Assembly: GCF_027667425.1 (NCBI RefSeq) | Contig: NZ_JAQEGR010000007.1 | Span: forward strand, 124,001 to 188,000 | DNA: 64,000 nt | Direction: 5' to 3' | DNA from: Fusicatenibacter saccharivorans | GTDB taxonomy: Bacteria; Bacillota; Clostridia; Lachnospirales; Lachnospiraceae | Shown here: positions 18,181 through 25,565 of the stretch, in pieces | Position numbering within the stretch: the stretch's first letter is position 1 | Layout of the letters: every line of letters begins with the position of its first letter | The notes under the pieces: model-generated | What the model saw: the letters and a program-made list of their open reading frames with translations, nothing else | Told to the model about the DNA's origin: nothing | The model's database searches: none | Translations under genes and position numbers: made by a program

Positions 18181-18666
18181 ATGAAAGTAGTATGGGGAAA
18201 ATTTGGTACCGGCGTAGACCTGATTGTGTGTGCTATTAGTAGTTATTGGTGGGTGAGCCTGTGGGTAAATGAAAAAGATGCGTTCCACGCCTATTCATTA
18301 AAAACAAGTATCATAGTGTTTCTAGGAATAATGTTCTTTTTAAGCATAGCAGCTTATGGAACTGTGACATTTCTACTAAAACGAATTTATATTTATGAAT
18401 GGGGAATAATGTTATCTTTTTGGGGCTATGAAAAAAAGATAGAATGGGAAGATTTTACTGTGATACAAAGATACAATGATCATTTTTTCTTCAACATATC
18501 GAAACAGAAAGATGACAGTTTGTTCTGGTGTACCTATCACCCATTTACCAGTATCATGATATTCGACAAGTTCCGCGGACCGGGCTGGGGAATCATACCG
18601 CTCAGCGCCGACGAATTTTGTGAACTCCTCACTTCATACGGTGTCAAGTATACGGAAAGTAAATAA
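18181..18666 (+). CDS. Candidate immunity protein 1, two-helix membrane protein
   Basis: A 161-residue protein directly after the RHS tip. It has two hydrophobic segments (about residues 10-30 and 43-66) and a cytoplasmic-type C-terminal domain containing KKIEWEDFTVIQRY and HFFFNISKQKD, and ending in ADEFCELLTSYGVKY. The arrangement is reminiscent of YcxB-like or bacterial PH-like domains, but I do not recognise a named family with confidence. Position after a polymorphic toxin, and the presence of two intact and one broken paralogue downstream, make immunity the best explanation. A membrane immunity protein suggests that the toxin tip acts at or in the membrane. GAGGAG lies upstream. The gene is AT-rich compared with the housekeeping genes. 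Confidence 0.65.
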   Translation: MKVVWGKFGTGVDLIVCAISSYWWVSLWVNEKDAFHAYSLKTSIIVFLGIMFFLSIAAYGTVTFLLKRIYIYEWGIMLSFWGYEKKIEWEDFTVIQRYNDHFFFNISKQKDDSLFWCTYHPFTSIMIFDKFRGPGWGIIPLSADEFCELLTSYGVKYTESK

Positions 18667-18672
18667 CATACA

Positions 18673-18727
18673 AAAAGAGTGGAAGTGGCCGTAAGATCCA
18701 CGAATTACCAGCCACTTCCCTTTTTAT
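18673..18727 (+). terminator. Terminator between immunity 1 and the holin-endolysin pair
   Basis: GGAAGTGGC (18681-18689) pairs with GCCACTTCC (18711-18719), followed by CTTTTTAT. Only about 34 bases remain before the holin start, too few for an obvious separate promoter, so partial read-through may feed the lysis genes. Confidence 0.75.
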
Positions 18728-18761
18728 ATGCAAATTTAGAAAAAGAAAGAAGGAAATGCCA

Positions 18762-19181
18762 ATGAAATCAATTTATCGCACGATCCTTGCCGTAGCAGGC
18801 AGCTTCCTTGCGGCACAGTTTGGAGGCTGGGATGCTGCGCTGGAAACGCTGGTCTGCTTCATGGCAATTGACTGGATCACAGGAGGTGTTCTGCTTCCTG
18901 TTGTTTTTAAAAAGAGTCCGAAATCTGAAAACGGAACGTTGGAGAGCCGTGCGGGATGGAAAGGGCTTTGCAGAAAAGGGATGATGCTGTTCTTTGTGCT
19001 GGTCGCGGAAAAACTGGATCAGCTCACACAGACGAATTACCTGCGGGATGCCGTCTGCATTGGATTTATTTTAAATGAAGCGGTTTCGATCTTGGAAAAT
19101 GCAGGGCTGATGGGTGTGAAAATCCCTGAGGTTCTGCGGTCAAGGATTGATGTGCTGAGAAAGGAGGAGCAGAGTAAATGA
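18762..19181 (+). CDS. Phage-type holin (toxin-secretion/lysis holin family)
   Basis: A protein of about 139 residues with hydrophobic segments at roughly residues 8-25, 35-55, 80-95 and 103-115 and a charged C-terminus. The pattern (FMAIDWITGGVL, then GWKGLCRKGMMLF, FILNEAVSILENA) matches the holin family that includes TcdE of C. difficile. Holins make membrane lesions that let endolysins or large proteins leave the cell. The ATG at 18762 has AAGGA at suitable spacing; the ATG at 18756 is too close to it. The stop overlaps the amidase start by four bases (ATGA). No other phage genes flank it. Confidence 0.82.
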   Translation: MKSIYRTILAVAGSFLAAQFGGWDAALETLVCFMAIDWITGGVLLPVVFKKSPKSENGTLESRAGWKGLCRKGMMLFFVLVAEKLDQLTQTNYLRDAVCIGFILNEAVSILENAGLMGVKIPEVLRSRIDVLRKEEQSK

Positions 19182-19897
19182 GGGTTGACAGAAGCTATTG
19201 TAGCAACCAGAATACATGGTCGGAAAATCATCCGCAGTGTATTGTGGTACACAATACAGACAATTTTGCCGCCGGAGCCGATGCCCGCGCGCATGCAAGA
19301 GCGCAGTACCAGGGAAATTTTCAGATTATGTCGGCGCATTATTACGTAGATGACGGGGAGATCGCTTATCAGGCTGCGCCGCACAGCAGAGGATGCTGGC
19401 ATGTCGGGAGAAATTATGGAAGTAAAAATCTATTCGGCAGATATGGAAACCGGAACAGCATCGCGGTTGAGATGTGCGTGCAGAAAGGATATGATTACGA
19501 AACCGCATTTTTACATACGGTGGAGCTGGTGAAAAACCTGATGAACGGGACGGGGATTCCATCAGATGCAGTTTACCGGCATTACGACATCTGCAGCAAA
19601 AACTGCCCGTCCCAGATTCAGAAGCGGGGAGACTGGGAGCGGTTCCAGCGTCTGATTCGGGAAACAGAAGACGGCAGTGAGAAAAGTGAATACAATCCCG
19701 GCATCTACCGTGTAACAGACCCGGCGCTCAACATCCGCACAGGTCCCGGAGTAGAATACCCGGTGGTGGGAGTCATCAAAGACCAGGGAAGCTATACGAT
19801 CACAGAAATCAGAAACAAAAGCTGGGGCAGACTGCTGTCGGGAGCGGGATGGATCAACTGCCATAAAGCATATTGTTTTTACGGGGGAAGAGTATAA
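19178..19897 (+). CDS. N-acetylmuramoyl-L-alanine amidase endolysin with SH3-like domain
   Basis: A 239-residue enzyme. Residues 1-160 form an Amidase_2-type domain, with likely zinc ligands in VVHNTDNF (near residue 25) and in YRHYDICSKNCP (H and second C). Residues 175-239 look like a bacterial SH3 domain (YRVTDPALNIRTGPGVEYPV). Such proteins cut the amide bond between MurNAc and the stem peptide. There is no signal peptide, so it would need the overlapping holin to reach the wall. Together they form a minimal lysis cassette next to the RHS toxin gene. The last codons (CFYGGRV) are echoed by a scar near 21460. Confidence 0.87.
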   Translation: MRVDRSYCSNQNTWSENHPQCIVVHNTDNFAAGADARAHARAQYQGNFQIMSAHYYVDDGEIAYQAAPHSRGCWHVGRNYGSKNLFGRYGNRNSIAVEMCVQKGYDYETAFLHTVELVKNLMNGTGIPSDAVYRHYDICSKNCPSQIQKRGDWERFQRLIRETEDGSEKSEYNPGIYRVTDPALNIRTGPGVEYPVVGVIKDQGSYTITEIRNKSWGRLLSGAGWINCHKAYCFYGGRV

Positions 19898-19907
19898 AAT
19901 CCCATCT

Positions 19908-20031
19908 TTGCAAAACGATGTCATCGGACGGATTGACAGCGATGGAAAGCAGGGAGTAAACTATTCTTACGATGCAGGGGGAGAACTGGTAAATACCATG
20001 GATACAAGTGGTGCGAATATTGCACAGTCGA
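19908..20031 (+). pseudogene. RHS core fragment A (remnant)
   Basis: In one frame this reads QNDVIGRIDSDGKQGVNYSY and then DAGGELVNTMDTSGANIAQ. The first part matches the intact RHS protein at about 17188-17250, while the second part differs, so it came from another RHS allele. It is cut off at the junction with an immunity-gene leader (AGAAATAACGAGGAGAA), which is also found before immunity gene 1. No start or complete domain remains. Confidence 0.75.
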
Positions 20032-20055
20032 AAGAAATAACGAGGAGAAAATTGT

Positions 20056-20220
20056 ATGAAAGTAATATGGGGAAAATTTGGTACAGGTGTAGATTTGATT
20101 CTGTGTGTTATTATTAATTACTATGTGGTGAGTATATGGGTAAATGGAAAAGATGAGTTCCATGCATATTCATTAAAAACAAGTATTATATTTCTAATAG
20201 AGGTAATGCTCGTTTTAAAT
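20056..20220 (+). pseudogene. Truncated immunity gene (N-terminal part only)
   Basis: About 55 codons starting MKVIWGKFGTGVDLILCV match the first third of the immunity protein at 18181, at both DNA and protein level, including the upstream leader. The match stops near 20220, where the sequence joins an RHS core fragment in another frame. The C-terminal soluble domain is lost, so no functional protein is expected. Confidence 0.75.
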
Positions 20221-20221
20221 A

Positions 20222-20425
20222 TGGGGAAAACAGACCGGTCTGACCGATACCAGCGGAGAAAATATCGGAAAGCTCAATCCATTCCGCTATCGTGCTTACT
20301 GCTACGATGACGACACCAAGCTCTATGTCACCGCCAGCCGCTATTACGATCTGGAATTGTGCAGATTCCTTTGCGCAGACAACTTTGATGTTGTAAAAGC
20401 GGAAATGTTCAAAAAGTTAAATTAG
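20222..20425 (+). pseudogene. RHS core fragment B (remnant)
   Basis: A 67-codon in-frame fragment (GKQTGLTDTSGENIGKLNPF, then the FRYRAYCYDDD and SRYYDLELCRFLCAD core motifs) ends FDVVKAEMFKKLN and a stop. It is nearly identical to 17250-17440 of the intact gene, but its tip has been lost or reduced to a few residues. It ends 12 bases before immunity gene 2. It is probably the stub of a former toxin tip whose immunity gene survives. Confidence 0.8.
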
Positions 20426-20437
20426 TAGGTGGCAAAT

Positions 20438-20920
20438 ATGAAGGCAGGATATCGTAAATTTTATAAATATTTTAGTATATTGGTATTTATGGGCTGCGGA
20501 TACCTTATGCTGAATTTTTGGGAAGAGGGAAAAGGTCAAATTAGTTCTTATAACATGCAAGATAAAGCACTTATGATATTGTGGTTTATGATTTATACTT
20601 TTGGTACGGCTGCTGGAATTATAAATACTTTAACCAGTATTTACATTTATGAATGGGGAATGCAGATCTCATTTTTGAAATATAAGAAAAAAATCGAATG
20701 GGAAGAATTTTCTGTTATACGAAGATATCATAATCATTTTTTCTTCAATATGTCAAAACAAAAAGATGCAGGTCCGTATTGGGCAATGTTTCATCCCTTT
20801 ACCAGTTTTGTAATATTCGATAATTCGCGAAATCGTTCTGTTCATACCATGCCGCTTAACGCCGACGAATTTTGTGAACTGCTCACTTCATATGGTGTTC
20901 AGTACACGGAAAGAAAATAA
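20438..20920 (+). CDS. Candidate immunity protein 2
   Basis: A 160-residue paralogue of the immunity candidate at 18181. It has two hydrophobic segments (about residues 8-25 and 43-66), then SIYIYEWGMQISFLKYKKKI, EWEEFSVIRRY and HFFFNMSKQKD, and the shared end ADEFCELLTSYGVQY. The ATG at 20438 aligns with the start of paralogue 3 and has AGGTGG five bases upstream; a GTG at 20429 is less likely. It directly follows an RHS core stub, as an orphan immunity gene would. It is very AT-rich. Confidence 0.65.
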   Translation: MKAGYRKFYKYFSILVFMGCGYLMLNFWEEGKGQISSYNMQDKALMILWFMIYTFGTAAGIINTLTSIYIYEWGMQISFLKYKKKIEWEEFSVIRRYHNHFFFNMSKQKDAGPYWAMFHPFTSFVIFDNSRNRSVHTMPLNADEFCELLTSYGVQYTERK

Positions 20921-20945
20921 AGATCGAAGGAATTAAAGAGAAAAT

Positions 20946-21431
20946 ATGAGAGCAGGATATCGTAAGTTTTTTATGTTTGCACAAGTTGCTACATTAATAG
21001 GCATCGGGTATCTTATGACAAGATTTTGGGAAGATGCAAAAAAACAATGTGAATTATATAATTTGCCTCAAAAGCTTTGGGTAATATTTGGAATAATGTT
21101 TATTTGTGGGATAGTGTCATGGGGAAGTGTAGATGCTTTAACACGTATTTACATCCATAAGTGGGGAATGGAACTTGCCTTTTTGGGATATAAGAAAAAA
21201 ATTGTATGGGAGGATTTTTCCGTTATACAAAGATATAAAAATCATTTTTTCTTTAACGTATCAAAACAAAAAGATAGTGGTCTGTTTTTTTCAACATATC
21301 ATCCATTTACTAGCTTTGTGATATTTGATAAGTCACAATTTAGTTGTGTCCGTACTATGCCAATCAGTGCCGACGAATTTTGTGATCTCCTCACTTCATA
21401 CGGTGTCAAGTATAAGGAAAATAAAGCATGA
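20946..21431 (+). CDS. Candidate immunity protein 3
   Basis: A 161-residue paralogue, closest to immunity 2. It starts MRAGYRKFFMF, has two hydrophobic segments, and continues with RIYIHKWGMELAFLGYKKKI, WEDFSVIQRYKNH and the shared end ADEFCDLLTSYGVKY. It lies 25 bases after immunity 2 with no RHS fragment between. It probably protects against RHS tip variants of relatives, which is typical of orphan immunity arrays, though this is inference. Strongly AT-rich codon use fits with horizontal transfer. Confidence 0.65.
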   Translation: MRAGYRKFFMFAQVATLIGIGYLMTRFWEDAKKQCELYNLPQKLWVIFGIMFICGIVSWGSVDALTRIYIHKWGMELAFLGYKKKIVWEDFSVIQRYKNHFFFNVSKQKDSGLFFSTYHPFTSFVIFDKSQFSCVRTMPISADEFCDLLTSYGVKYKENKA

Positions 21432-21433
21432 GA

Positions 21434-21479
21434 AGAGTGGAAGTGATCGGATTTCTGTTGTTTTTACGGGGGAAAGAGA
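21434..21479 (+). pseudogene. Scar of a deleted terminator-holin-endolysin module
   Basis: AAGAGTGGAAGTG repeats the left arm of the terminator after immunity gene 1. About 15 bases later TGTTTTTACGGGGGA repeats the last codons of the endolysin gene (near 19875). The order copies immunity 1, terminator, holin, endolysin, with everything between the terminator arm and the endolysin end missing. Confidence 0.6.
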
Positions 21480-21522
21480 GTAGTATAATACATGTATAAT
21501 TACAGCTTTGGAGGAAAAACAG

Positions 21523-22080
21523 TTGCTTGACTGGATCAATGTTTTTAAAGTAAACCGGAAAATTAAATCCCGTCTCTGGCCGTGGATTAAGATTATTTTG
21601 AGTATTATTCTTTTCTTTGCGGTATTTTACGGAGATATCTATGTTCACATTTTGGATAAAACAAAGACGGGGCGAATCGTGGAAGCGCTGATTCTGGTTG
21701 TGTTTTCGTTTCTGGACTATCTGATCTGCTTTATTTCTGTAGCCGAAATGGACTGCCTGAAGGACAGGCGGTATGCGGCGGCGAAAGAGAGTGGTGAATT
21801 TTATACGGTTTCTGAAATAGAAAGTTCCCTGTTCAACTATGTGCCGCGTACCTATACAATTTATTACCGGAGAGGAAGCAGAAGACTTACTTTCGGTGTG
21901 CGCACAAGAACGACAGGAAATCCGCTGGAAATGGGCGGCAGAGAATATTTCATAGGACCGACAGGAAAGCGCGAGCAGATTGTGAAAGACCTCGATACGC
22001 TGATGAAAGAAGTAAAAAAATACGCAAGATTTGACAAAGTCCTGGTACAGACAATCAATGGAGAACCGGTAAAGAGATAA
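21523..22080 (+). CDS. Unknown two-helix membrane protein at the island end
   Basis: A protein of about 185 residues starting at TTG (21523), with GGAGG eight bases upstream; a TTG at 21508 precedes that site and is unlikely. It has two hydrophobic segments (about residues 18-40 and 50-72), then a soluble region (EFYTVSEIESSLFNYVPRTY and GGREYFIGPTGKREQIVKDL). I do not recognise the family. The two-helix plus soluble domain layout resembles the immunity candidates next to it, so it may be another immunity protein, but sequence similarity is not evident. Its terminator overlaps its last codons. Confidence 0.5.
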   Translation: MLDWINVFKVNRKIKSRLWPWIKIILSIILFFAVFYGDIYVHILDKTKTGRIVEALILVVFSFLDYLICFISVAEMDCLKDRRYAAAKESGEFYTVSEIESSLFNYVPRTYTIYYRRGSRRLTFGVRTRTTGNPLEMGGREYFIGPTGKREQIVKDLDTLMKEVKKYARFDKVLVQTINGEPVKR

Positions 22081-22098
22081 TGCCGGTTCTTCTTGCTT
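22063..22098 (+). terminator. Terminator overlapping the end of the unknown membrane-protein gene
   Basis: GAACCGG (22063-22069) pairs with CCGGTTC (22083-22089), followed by TTCTTGCTTTT. It marks the right border of the island. Confidence 0.7.
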
Positions 22099-22196
22099 TT
22101 ACGTAAAAATGCAGGTAAGATAAAAACAGCATAAGTGTAATACACATGCGTAAAAACTCATCAACGGAGAAGGTATGAAAATGGAGGAAACAAAAG

Positions 22197-23546
22197 ATGA
22201 ATTATCTGAAGGAACGGGATGGTGACCTGTTCTCCAATGCGGATCTGAAACAGCTGATTGTGCCGCTTCTGATTGAACAGCTTCTTGCCATCGCAGTCGG
22301 CATGGCGGATTCAATTATGGTATCCAGTGTCGGCGAGGCGGCGGTGTCGAGTGTGTCGCTGATTGATACGATCTTTATTCTGCTGATCAACATGTTCACC
22401 GCGATTGCAACCGGCGGAGCCGTCGTGTGCGGCCAGTATATCGGAAAGAAGCGGCCGCATAAAGCATGTGAGGCAGCTGACCAGCTTCTGCTGGTGACAA
22501 CGGCGCTGTCAGTTGTGATCATGGCGGCGGTCTATCTTTTAAAGCCGTTTATTCTACATGTTGTGTTTGGAAACATTACGGCAGAGGTAGAAAGAAACTG
22601 CAATATTTATCTGATGATCGTAGCGGCCTCCATTCCGTTTCTGGCGGTTTACAACGGCTGTGCGGCCATTTTCCGTGCGCAGGGTGATTCGAAAACGCCG
22701 ATGAAAATATCCATCGTCATGAACCTGATCAATATTTCGGGAAATGCGCTTCTGGTCTATGCGCTGAAATTCGGCGTGGACGGCGTTGCGATTCCGACGC
22801 TGCTTTCACGTATGTACGCGGCTGCGGCAGCATTTGTTCTCGTACATAATAAGCGGTATCCAGTGCGGTGCTCTTATCCGGTGAAATTAAAACCGGATTT
22901 CCATATGCTGAAAAAAATCCTTGGCATCGGCATTCCGAACGGCCTCGAGAACAGTATGTTCCAGCTCGGCAAAATTATGGTCTTAAGTATGATCACACAG
23001 TTCGGAACAGCGTCGATCGCGGCAAATGCCGTGTCCAACACGATTGCTGTCTTCCAGACACTGCCCGGTATGGCGATCGGAAATGCAGTGCTGACCGTAA
23101 GCGCACAGTGCGCGGGAGCGGGAGACTATGAGCAGGTAAAATACTATGCGAAAAAGCTGCACATCATCATTTATGGCATGATGATCGTCTGCTGTCTCGG
23201 TGTCATCGCGGCACTTCCGGCGGTGCTTCACGTTTACAGTCTGTCTGCGGAGGCAACAGCCATGACGGAAGATATCATCGTTTACCACGGCATCTGCTGT
23301 ATGATAATCTGGCCAATTGCCTTCAATCTGCCGAATGTACTCCGCGCGTCCAATGATGTGGCATTTTGCATGATTCTCTCGATTCTTTCCATGTGGATCT
23401 GCAGAATCGGCATGAGCTATGTGCTCGGTGTGCGTATGGGATTCGGCGTCTTCGGTGTCTGGGTCGCCATGACGATGGACTGGGTTGTTCGTGCCATTTT
23501 CTTTGTCCTTCGCTATCGAAGCGGGAAGTGGCAGCATCAGACGTGA
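22197..23546 (+). CDS. MATE-family multidrug efflux transporter
   Basis: A 449-residue integral membrane protein with about twelve hydrophobic segments. The N-terminal half reads LIVPLLIEQLLAIAVGMADS and the later FRAQGDSKTPM matches the conserved MATE loop (RAxGDTKTP). MATE proteins export drugs or metabolites using a sodium or proton gradient. GGAGG lies nine bases before the ATG. It is followed by the YeiH gene after about 65 bases without a clear terminator. Substrate cannot be told from sequence. Confidence 0.88.
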   Translation: MNYLKERDGDLFSNADLKQLIVPLLIEQLLAIAVGMADSIMVSSVGEAAVSSVSLIDTIFILLINMFTAIATGGAVVCGQYIGKKRPHKACEAADQLLLVTTALSVVIMAAVYLLKPFILHVVFGNITAEVERNCNIYLMIVAASIPFLAVYNGCAAIFRAQGDSKTPMKISIVMNLINISGNALLVYALKFGVDGVAIPTLLSRMYAAAAAFVLVHNKRYPVRCSYPVKLKPDFHMLKKILGIGIPNGLENSMFQLGKIMVLSMITQFGTASIAANAVSNTIAVFQTLPGMAIGNAVLTVSAQCAGAGDYEQVKYYAKKLHIIIYGMMIVCCLGVIAALPAVLHVYSLSAEATAMTEDIIVYHGICCMIIWPIAFNLPNVLRASNDVAFCMILSILSMWICRIGMSYVLGVRMGFGVFGVWVAMTMDWVVRAIFFVLRYRSGKWQHQT

Positions 23547-23612
23547 TGAAAAATACGGAATGTTTTGGGGAGAGAGAAAGAAAAAACGATACATCTGGAG
23601 GAAGTTATTATT

Positions 23613-24653
23613 ATGAAAAACGCAAAGAAACTGATTCCCGGAGCGGCGATTGCGCTGGTGATTGCCGTTGCGGCGAAATTCCTGGAAAGCCTGGAGGAGA
23701 GCGCCGGCCTGCACTTTATCGGAGCGTCGGTCATCGCCATGTTTATCGGTATGATTGTGAACGCCTTTTACAAGCCGAACAGCGTGACGGCGCCGGGAAT
23801 TAAATTTACATCGAAGAAGATCCTGAAATTTGCGATTATTCTGCTCGGTGCGAGCCTGAATATCCGCACGGTGCTGACGGTCGGAAGATTTTCCCTGACG
23901 GTTATGGTATTTACCCTGGCAACGTGCTTCGGCCTTGGCGCACTGATCGGAAAAGCAATGGGACTGAACTGGAAGACGAGCAGCCTCATCAACGCCGGCA
24001 CGGGTATCTGCGGCGGTTCCGCGATCGCGGCAATCGCGCCGGTCATCGAGGCAACCGATATGGACATTGCCTATGGCCTCTCCGCAACGTTTTTATTTGA
24101 TACGGTCATGATTGTCGTATTCCCGATCCTCGGTCACTGGATGGGCCTTTCGGATGCCGCGTTTGGCCTCTGGGCCGGAACTGCGGTCAACGATACCTCA
24201 AGCGTCGTTGCCACCGGTTACGCATTCAGCGAGGTTGCCGGTGATTTCGCCACCATGGTAAAACTGACGCGAACCCTCGCCATTATCCCGGCTGTCCTGG
24301 CATTCGCCGCAATCAACGTACATCTGAAGCGAAAAGCACAGGCAGCAGAAGGAACCGCCGTAAAGGTAAGCATCAAATCCATTTTTCCATGGTTTATCTT
24401 AGGCTTTCTCGCCATGTCAGCACTGACCTCCTTAGGTCTTATCCCGGCAGGCACAGCAGCCGCATTAAAAACCATCAGCAAATTTCTGATGGTGGCCGCC
24501 CTTGCGGCCATCGGCCTGAACACCGATTTCAAATCCCTCTGCCGCTCCGGCGCAAAGCCGATGCTGCACGGATTCATCATTTCGCTGCTGGTAGTCCTGG
24601 TAGCGATTGCAGTCGAATTTGCGATCGGCATTGCGCCGCATGGGGTACTGTAA
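23613..24653 (+). CDS. YeiH/UPF0324-family putative membrane exporter
   Basis: About 346 residues with roughly ten hydrophobic segments. The conserved motifs AIILLGASLNIRT, NAGTGICGGSAIAA and TAVNDTSSVVATGYAFS identify the YeiH family (cons_hypoth698), sometimes annotated as sulfate exporters. The function is not firmly established. The start is set at the ATG at 23613, which has GGAGGAAG upstream; an upstream in-frame ATG at 23565 would add an unlikely polar leader. The gene ends at a strong bidirectional terminator. Confidence 0.85.
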   Translation: MKNAKKLIPGAAIALVIAVAAKFLESLEESAGLHFIGASVIAMFIGMIVNAFYKPNSVTAPGIKFTSKKILKFAIILLGASLNIRTVLTVGRFSLTVMVFTLATCFGLGALIGKAMGLNWKTSSLINAGTGICGGSAIAAIAPVIEATDMDIAYGLSATFLFDTVMIVVFPILGHWMGLSDAAFGLWAGTAVNDTSSVVATGYAFSEVAGDFATMVKLTRTLAIIPAVLAFAAINVHLKRKAQAAEGTAVKVSIKSIFPWFILGFLAMSALTSLGLIPAGTAAALKTISKFLMVAALAAIGLNTDFKSLCRSGAKPMLHGFIISLLVVLVAIAVEFAIGIAPHGVL

Positions 24654-24667
24654 AGAAACAGAGAATT

Positions 24668-24706
24668 AAAAATCCAGGCATCCGTATAGGATGCCTGGAT
24701 TTTTTA
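24668..24706. terminator. Bidirectional terminator between yeiH-like and HAD genes
   Basis: AAAAATCCAGGCATCC and GGATGCCTGGATTTTTT form a near-perfect 14-16-bp stem with a tiny loop and A/T runs on both sides, serving both converging genes. Confidence 0.92.
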
Positions 24707-24708
24707 AA

Positions 24709-25524
24709 TCAAAACGGGTTTGTCGTTTCCTTCAAAAACGTTTTCAAAACCTGCAGCACCCCGTTCTCCCAGTACGGCGGGCAGGTGTGTTTTGCTGAGG
24801 CGATGACTTCCGCTCGGGCGTTGGAGACGGCGTAGCTTTCGCCAGCGTTCTGAAGCATCTCGATGTCGTTCAGGTTGTCGCCGAAGCAGCAGACTTCGTC
24901 TGGGGTAAGGCCAAAGTAGTTCATCAGAAATGAGAGACCGGTCCATTTGCTGACGCCGCGGGCGTTGCAGTCCAACCATTCCTTACCGGCGACAGCGAGT
25001 TTTGCCTGATGATTCCACGCCGGGATGAAATTTGGGGAGCAAAGCTCTTCACAGGAGGTTGGATGGTAGATTGTGAATTTGATAATGTCCTCGTTTTCTA
25101 CCTTCGATAGATCCGGTACTTCGCGGACATCGAAGCCGTAGGAGTCGCGGAGCCAGTGAAACATGCGGCTTCCGGCATCTTCGGCGAGGCAGTAGTCCGG
25201 GGTGGCGGCAAAGCAGTCGCAGGACGGAAGTTCGTCGTGTACCATGCGGCACATGGATTTCCAGAGTGCCGTTTCCATCGGATATGTTTTCAGAATCTTT
25301 TCCGGTGTGCGCACGACAGTTCCGCCATCGGAGATGTAGAGCAGGCGGTCCTTGATCGGAGCGAAAAGCTTCTGTTCACTGGAAAACTGGCGGCCGGAAC
25401 AGACAACAAAATGGATGCCCTGGTCGACAAGCCTGGAAACAACAGTCATATATTCCGGGTCGATCAGAAGTGTGCCGTCTTTGACGAGCGTTCCATCGAC
25501 ATCGGTTGCAATCAACTTTATCAT
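24709..25524 (-). CDS. HAD-superfamily Cof-type phosphatase
   Basis: About 271 residues. The nucleophile motif is IATDVDGTLV (residues 3-12), then VVCSGRQ (motif II), a lysine region, and CFGDNLNDIEML (motif IV), with a large C2-type cap between. Cof-type enzymes hydrolyse sugar phosphates, FMN or similar small phosphates in the cytoplasm; the substrate is not predictable here. The ATG at 25524 has AAGGAG nine bases upstream, so a longer frame starting at 25563 is rejected. A 160-bp palindromic element lies about 40 bases upstream in its leader or promoter area. Confidence 0.87.
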   Translation of the reverse strand: MIKLIATDVDGTLVKDGTLLIDPEYMTVVSRLVDQGIHFVVCSGRQFSSEQKLFAPIKDRLLYISDGGTVVRTPEKILKTYPMETALWKSMCRMVHDELPSCDCFAATPDYCLAEDAGSRMFHWLRDSYGFDVREVPDLSKVENEDIIKFTIYHPTSCEELCSPNFIPAWNHQAKLAVAGKEWLDCNARGVSKWTGLSFLMNYFGLTPDEVCCFGDNLNDIEMLQNAGESYAVSNARAEVIASAKHTCPPYWENGVLQVLKTFLKETTNPF

Positions 25525-25565
25525 AATAGAAAATCTCCTTATCTTGTCACAGAAAAAATTCAAAC

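Noticed and set aside
18762..19897. Holin and amidase as part of a prophage
   Set aside because: No capsid, tail, integrase or replication genes lie nearby; the neighbours are RHS and immunity genes.
23565..23612. Upstream in-frame start for the YeiH-like protein
   Set aside because: The ribosome binding site GGAGGAAG lies between this start and the ATG at 23613, which also begins at the normal family N-terminus.
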